8,767 nt of DNA from an uncultured Emergencia sp. (GTDB lineage: Bacteria; Bacillota; Clostridia; Peptostreptococcales; Anaerovoracaceae). Under the pieces are notes generated by a model that saw only the letters and a program-made list of their open reading frames with translations, ran no database searches and had not been told where the DNA came from. Where the stretch lies: positions 1 to 8,767 of the forward strand of contig CALLDR010000150.1 of the NCBI GenBank assembly GCA_937997955.1. Direction: 5' to 3'. The position numbers were made by a program, and so were the translations under genes. Shown one piece after another: positions 5,730 to 8,767 of the stretch. The first letter of the stretch is position 1. Every line of letters starts with the position of its first letter.

Positions 5730-6383
5730 TTATTCCAGGCTGTCCTTCAGCAGCCGGTCCATCACTTTTGTCAAAGGCTGATTCATCTGTTTGGAGAGCA
5801 GGCCTACAAACAGAGCCGCGGCAATCGTGCCTTCCCTGGCTCCTAACAGTTGACCCCTCGCGAGAAATCCTATCGATACAGCTATTACCACTAATGTCAC
5901 ATCAAAGCATACTTTTATATTTCCAAATTTAACGGGCAGCACTTTGCAAATAGCCAAAACCAGACCCTCTCCCGCTAATGTAACGACATTTGCCACAACC
6001 TCCATGCTGACGCCTACAGCAACCAGAACAATCCCCACGATGCATAGGATCCATTGCGTCAGATACGTTGAATAGCTTATCCCGCCGATCAGCCACACTG
6101 AGAAATCCGTCATGAACCCGAAGATCAGCGCCGCCGGCAGCTGCATCAACTGTATCAGCTGATATTGCTTTCTCAAAATAATTATTTGCAGCAAAATAAA
6201 TACACAGTGCATAATAATGGTTACCATTCCAACGGTTATCGGCGTTATGAGACTTATAACATAAGGAACACTTGAAATAGGTGATGTCCCCAAATCAGCC
6301 TTAATGGAAAAAGCTACTCCTAAGGACATGATGAACAGAGATGCGCAAAGAAACAGGTACCTCTTAAAATATTCAGTTTTCAT
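5730..6383 (-). CDS. YczE/YyaS/YitT-type integral membrane protein
   Basis: A 217-residue membrane protein with about five hydrophobic segments. The signature ADLGTSPISSVPYV (29-42) after TM1, followed later by EGLVLAICK (139-147) and KFGNIKVCFDVTLVV (152-166), matches the YczE-like group (COG2364 type). The group is widespread in Firmicutes; B. subtilis YczE has been linked to non-ribosomal peptide (surfactin) production, but no general biochemical role is established. The ATG (6383-6381) follows an AGAAAGGA with a somewhat long spacing of about 12 nt. Base composition is more AT-rich than the kinase and MATE genes. It lies 188 nt downstream of the alpha/beta hydrolase in the same direction; no convincing promoter is visible in the gap, so co-transcription is possible. 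No clear terminator follows it. Confidence 0.85.
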   Translation of the reverse strand: MKTEYFKRYLFLCASLFIMSLGVAFSIKADLGTSPISSVPYVISLITPITVGMVTIIMHCVFILLQIIILRKQYQLIQLMQLPAALIFGFMTDFSVWLIGGISYSTYLTQWILCIVGIVLVAVGVSMEVVANVVTLAGEGLVLAICKVLPVKFGNIKVCFDVTLVVIAVSIGFLARGQLLGAREGTIAAALFVGLLSKQMNQPLTKVMDRLLKDSLE

Positions 6384-6420
6384 GTATGATTTTATTCCTT
6401 TCTCTTTAATTTAAACAATC

Positions 6421-6561
6421 TTAAATCGAAGGAACAAAACCATCGCCTTTATTTCTCGGAAGATTGGGTATTATCCAAACCCATATAACTACATTTTCCA
6501 TATTACTGCTCTTAAAAAATAAACCTTTAATATCTGCTAATATATGCGTAAGCATCTGCAT
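6421..6561 (-). CDS. Possible 46-residue small ORF between hydrolase and YczE-type gene
   Basis: From ATG 6561-6559 to TAA 6423-6421 a 46-residue frame runs through what would otherwise be a 188-bp gap. It starts 10 nt after the hydrolase stop. The product begins MQMLTHILADIKGLFF and has a hydrophobic tryptophan-containing middle (VVIWVWII, residues 24-31). The frame stays open upstream to about 6588 without a start codon. No proper ribosome site precedes the first ATG; a second ATG (6501-6499) has AAGAG 7 nt upstream and would give 26 residues. It could be a real small membrane peptide, a decayed gene end, or chance. Confidence 0.22.
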   Translation of the reverse strand: MQMLTHILADIKGLFFKSSNMENVVIWVWIIPNLPRNKGDGFVPSI

Positions 6562-6571
6562 AAACCGGAAT

Positions 6572-7351
6572 TTATCTTCGGCAACACTCTTTTACTAATC
6601 CGCACCATCTGTCAGGATAAACTCCAAGCAGCTCCTCATGACGCAAATCATGCTCGTGAATGATTGGATTTCTAAAATATTTTTTATAACGTTCAAGATA
6701 TTTTTCTCCCATTTTCCTGGCGTAAAAAACATGGATTTCCGTTTCTCCATTGTCTATTTTCTCTGGAATGGGCGTTGTAATGTCTGACTTGAATTGATTA
6801 ATCAGACTTTCCTTTGTAATAAAACTCATATCATATTTGTCACGGCCAACCATAGCGACAAAAGCCCTGTTGTAAGGGTCGGGATCTGCCATTTGCCGCG
6901 CGTAACGCTTTTGCATAAGATTTGAATTATAATGTCCCGTGTGGATAAAGTTATATGTAACCTTAACCATAAGCTTTGCCATGAAAGAGGCTTTGAGATT
7001 CCCCGCCTGATCCATATCGGAGCTTCCGATAATACCGTACTTCAGGGAAATATTATGTCTGGCGGCAAGATGTGCAACAAACGTCCCGCCAAGGGAACAG
7101 CCGTATGCCGCGAGAATTTTGTTATCATAGTGCTCTTTAACATATTGTTCTATTTTCTCAAGTTCATCGGTAACCGTTGAATAGCTTTCATTATCAGACT
7201 CATCAAATCCTGTATACGCAACTGCGGCAACAAAAAAATCTTTTGCCAGCTCATCTATAACGCCACCAAAATTGCCTTTCCAGTAACACATTGTGCCAGG
7301 CAGAAGCAAGATAACGGGATTATCTTTGTTTCCAAATTCATGTACTGTCAT
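6572..7351 (-). CDS. Alpha/beta hydrolase-fold protein
   Basis: A 259-residue cytoplasmic protein with the alpha/beta hydrolase layout. There is an early strand and oxyanion-hole loop VILLLPGT (13-20), the nucleophile elbow GCSLGG (84-89) with Ser86 as the likely nucleophile, and a C-terminal His238 in HDLRHEELL (234-242) as the likely base; the acid may lie near GETEIHVFY (202-210). Substrate and reaction are unknown; carboxylesterase or lipase-like activity is the default. I chose the ATG at 7351-7349 because AGGAGGAG sits 7 nt upstream and the homologous part starts here; the frame extends upstream to 7432 but that part overlaps the promoter. It has its own promoter. Codon and base use are more AT-rich than in the left half of the window, as in the next gene (YczE type), suggesting shared origin. 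Confidence 0.85.
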   Translation of the reverse strand: MTVHEFGNKDNPVILLLPGTMCYWKGNFGGVIDELAKDFFVAAVAYTGFDESDNESYSTVTDELEKIEQYVKEHYDNKILAAYGCSLGGTFVAHLAARHNISLKYGIIGSSDMDQAGNLKASFMAKLMVKVTYNFIHTGHYNSNLMQKRYARQMADPDPYNRAFVAMVGRDKYDMSFITKESLINQFKSDITTPIPEKIDNGETEIHVFYARKMGEKYLERYKKYFRNPIIHEHDLRHEELLGVYPDRWCGLVKECCRR

Positions 7352-7403
7352 TGGTATTCTCCTCCTCAAATTCCCGATTGATCCCCTCCTGACGACTACG
7401 ACC

Positions 7404-7432
7404 AGTATAACACCTTTGCTCCCCGTCCACAA
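7404..7432 (-). promoter_or_regulatory. Sigma-A promoter of the alpha/beta hydrolase gene
   Basis: On the minus strand -35 TTGTGG (7432-7427) and -10 TATACT (7409-7404) are 17 nt apart. The start near 7397 leaves a leader of about 45 nt that contains AGGAGGAG at the right distance from the ATG at 7351. Confidence 0.65.
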
Positions 7433-7447
7433 GACTTTAATTTTAAA

Positions 7448-7465
7448 GCTCAGGGCGGCCTGAGC
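7448..7465. terminator. Compact GC-rich hairpin, possible terminator
   Basis: GCTCAGG and CCTGAGC form a 7-bp stem around a 4-nt loop. On the minus strand it is followed by TTTAAAATT, a weak U-tract. It lies between the nuclease-family gene and the hydrolase promoter, so it may stop read-through from the former. On the plus strand it is followed by a small ORF rather than a U-tract. Confidence 0.35.
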
Positions 7466-7546
7466 ATGAAAACAAAACGTGCCTTAGAGAAGATCACGCA
7501 GAAAAAACTCCCGTATTGGGCAAAATTGTTGGGCAAAAATACTTAA
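7466..7546 (+). CDS. Possible 26-residue lysine-rich peptide ORF
   Basis: A plus-strand ATG at 7466 opens a 26-residue frame to TAA at 7544-7546. The product starts MKTKRALEKITQKK and ends in WAKLLGKNT; about a third of its residues are Lys or Arg and hydrophobic residues are interspersed, as in amphipathic cationic peptides. The second half is encoded by the direct repeat TTGGGCAAAA (7516-7525, 7529-7538). Against it are the lack of a ribosome site, a hairpin touching the ATG, no convincing plus-strand promoter, and being the only plus-strand candidate in the window. Confidence 0.15.
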   Translation: MKTKRALEKITQKKLPYWAKLLGKNT

Positions 7547-7572
7547 TCGCGGGTTAACTGAAGGGGGGTAAA

Positions 7573-7616
7573 CCGCAGATTTAAACTGCGGGAAACTGCC
7601 GGAGCAAGGTCTCCGG
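7573..7616 (-). terminator. Two consecutive hairpins after the nuclease-family gene
   Basis: The first hairpin (7616-7599) has CCGGAG/CTCCGG arms and begins directly at the stop codon. The second (7591-7573) has CCGCAG/CTGCGG arms and is followed by UUUACC. Both have 6-bp GC-rich stems. On the plus strand they share a 10-bp tandem repeat AAACTGCSGG (7583-7592, 7593-7602). The short U-run makes termination uncertain; 3'-end protection is an alternative. Confidence 0.4.
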
Positions 7617-8767
7617 TTATTTCCCGCTCTGCTCCCGCAGCGTCTTTTCCGCCGCCTTTACCACCATGCACTCCTTTTGATAGAAACAGATGCCGTAGCT
7701 TTCGATGTCCTGATAACCTTCTTCTCGAAGAGCCGCAGCATAGTTCCGATCCTCGATCTGTGCCAGAGCCTTACCACAGCAATCTTCCATTCCGGAAAAC
7801 GTATCTGCCACTTTGACTTCTATGATGAAAGCTCTGCCTTTGCGAATCCTTGAAGTCTTCAGAATGAGGTCGGGTCTGCCGTTGCCACTCTCGCGGTTGG
7901 ATAGGACACTATATTCCTTTGCCGCCGCCTTCAGCATGCCAGTCAGGAACCCGTGATAGTAGCTTTCCTTGTAATCGTAAAAACTGATGGCATCCAAAAG
8001 CTGGCCGCTGAGAAGATCCTCTATGGCATCACAATTCCCTTCTTCCAGAGCCTTGAGCAACGGAGTCTGATCTGTCCGCTCCAGCTTCTTGTCAAACCAA
8101 ATTTTTACGGTATTTTTGTATATGGTCCTAATCTCCGTGTTTGGTATAGCAAGCTTTACAAACGTAGTCTCCCCGTCATATCGCTGGCCGCAGGATTTCA
8201 GATATCCGGTAAAGTACAGGAAGTTCCACAGATTGTCCTTAGATTCATGAATGTCGCCGTAAGTGATGTCTTCGTGAACGGGCTTTTCCAAAGTTTCTCC
8301 GGCAATAAGCTGTTCGATTTCTTCTCTGGTCTCTTTGTCCGCTCTTTCTACCAACTCGCGGATAATGCTGTTAGAAGACGTATTGGACCAGTAAGCTTTT
8401 GGAAAAGATGTCGGTCGTATTGTCAAATCATGGACATAGTTGATGATGCTCCATGGGTTATAGATCTCCTTTTCATCAAATCGATATCCGTCATACCATT
8501 GTTTGATCCCATCAAAATGTTCAGCCAAACCATAATAGGTCAGCATGTCAAACACCTCTTTTTCCGTAAAGCCGAAAGCATCTCCGTAACCGGTGCCTGT
8601 CACGGAATTCATCTGCAGATTGTTCAGTCCGGTAAAGATGCTCTCTCTGCTGATCCGCAGACAGCCAGTGATAACAGCGAATTCCAGGGCATCGTTCGTT
8701 TTCAAAGCGGATTCAAAAAGGGATCGGATGAAATTCGTCATTTCATCGTAAAAGCCCGCGAACCAGG
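7617..8767 (-). CDS. AAA-ATPase-like protein with C-terminal PD-(D/E)XK nuclease-superfamily domain, N-terminus outside window
   Basis: The visible 382 residues are the C-terminal two thirds of a protein usually about 520-560 long; the frame is open to the right edge, so the Met at 8741 is internal, and the Walker motifs lie outside. Numbering from that Met, the AAA-like signature ITGCLRISRESIFTGLNNL (24-42) and YDGYRF...YNPWSIINY (83-102) identify the AAA-ATPase-like domain (PF09820 type). The C-terminal domain has Asp291 (GRPDL), then Glu308 and Lys310 (IIEVK), the intact catalytic D-ExK of PD-(D/E)XK nucleases (PF08011 type), followed by KALAQIEDRNYAAAL and YGICFYQKECMVV. The family is highly expanded in gut anaerobes and has no settled function; nuclease activity and a defence or mobile-element link are guesses. 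The stop is followed at once by hairpins. No neighbouring gene suggests a partner. Confidence 0.9.
   Translation of the reverse strand, partial: WFAGFYDEMTNFIRSLFESALKTNDALEFAVITGCLRISRESIFTGLNNLQMNSVTGTGYGDAFGFTEKEVFDMLTYYGLAEHFDGIKQWYDGYRFDEKEIYNPWSIINYVHDLTIRPTSFPKAYWSNTSSNSIIRELVERADKETREEIEQLIAGETLEKPVHEDITYGDIHESKDNLWNFLYFTGYLKSCGQRYDGETTFVKLAIPNTEIRTIYKNTVKIWFDKKLERTDQTPLLKALEEGNCDAIEDLLSGQLLDAISFYDYKESYYHGFLTGMLKAAAKEYSVLSNRESGNGRPDLILKTSRIRKGRAFIIEVKVADTFSGMEDCCGKALAQIEDRNYAAALREEGYQDIESYGICFYQKECMVVKAAEKTLREQSGK

Noticed and set aside
7511..7540. Direct repeat TTGGGCAAAA (two copies, 13-bp period) as a mobile-element or attachment site
   Set aside because: Only two short copies, with no integrase, transposase or flanking duplication nearby.

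Overview
The window reads as a chromosomal segment of an anaerobic, moderate-GC Firmicute, most likely a gut-type Clostridia relative. The support is a butyrate kinase-family gene, strong AGGAGG-type ribosome binding sites, consensus sigma-A promoters, and an AAA-ATPase-like/PD-(D/E)XK protein of a type common in gut Clostridia and Bacteroidetes. This is inference from gene content; no rRNA or other taxonomic marker is present. Every convincing protein gene lies on the minus strand, so transcription runs from high to low coordinates.

Layout in transcription order: (1) the C-terminal part of a large AAA-ATPase-like/PD-(D/E)XK nuclease-family protein (7617 to the right edge), followed by tandem hairpins; (2) an AT-richer block with an alpha/beta hydrolase (6572-7351, own promoter), a possible 46-codon small ORF, and a YczE/YitT-type membrane protein (5730-6383); (3) a MATE-family exporter (4062-5414) behind a consensus promoter and a leader that contains a complete intrinsic terminator, which suggests transcription attenuation; (4) a butyrate kinase-family gene (2818-3897) and an oxalate/formate-antiporter-type MFS gene (1589-2815) that form a tight two-gene operon with its own promoter, a structured leader and a strong terminator; (5) two GntR/FCD regulators (707-1357, and 1-604 truncated at the left edge).

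A coherent proposal for the left half is a small carboxylate-use module. The MFS protein would import (or exchange) a carboxylate, the kinase would interconvert an acyl phosphate and a carboxylate with ATP, and the FCD regulators, a family that usually senses carboxylates, would control expression. No phosphotransbutyrylase is visible, so ordinary butyrate production from this locus is not demonstrated.

The most unusual content is in the non-coding DNA. A 14-bp-period tandem repeat lies between the MFS terminator and the first regulator's promoter. That promoter carries a perfect 12-bp palindrome over its -10 element. An 11-bp-period polypurine repeat fills the spacer between the two regulators. 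There is an attenuator-like leader before the MATE gene and a set of competing hairpins before the kinase. No tRNA, rRNA, CRISPR array or insertion sequence was seen.
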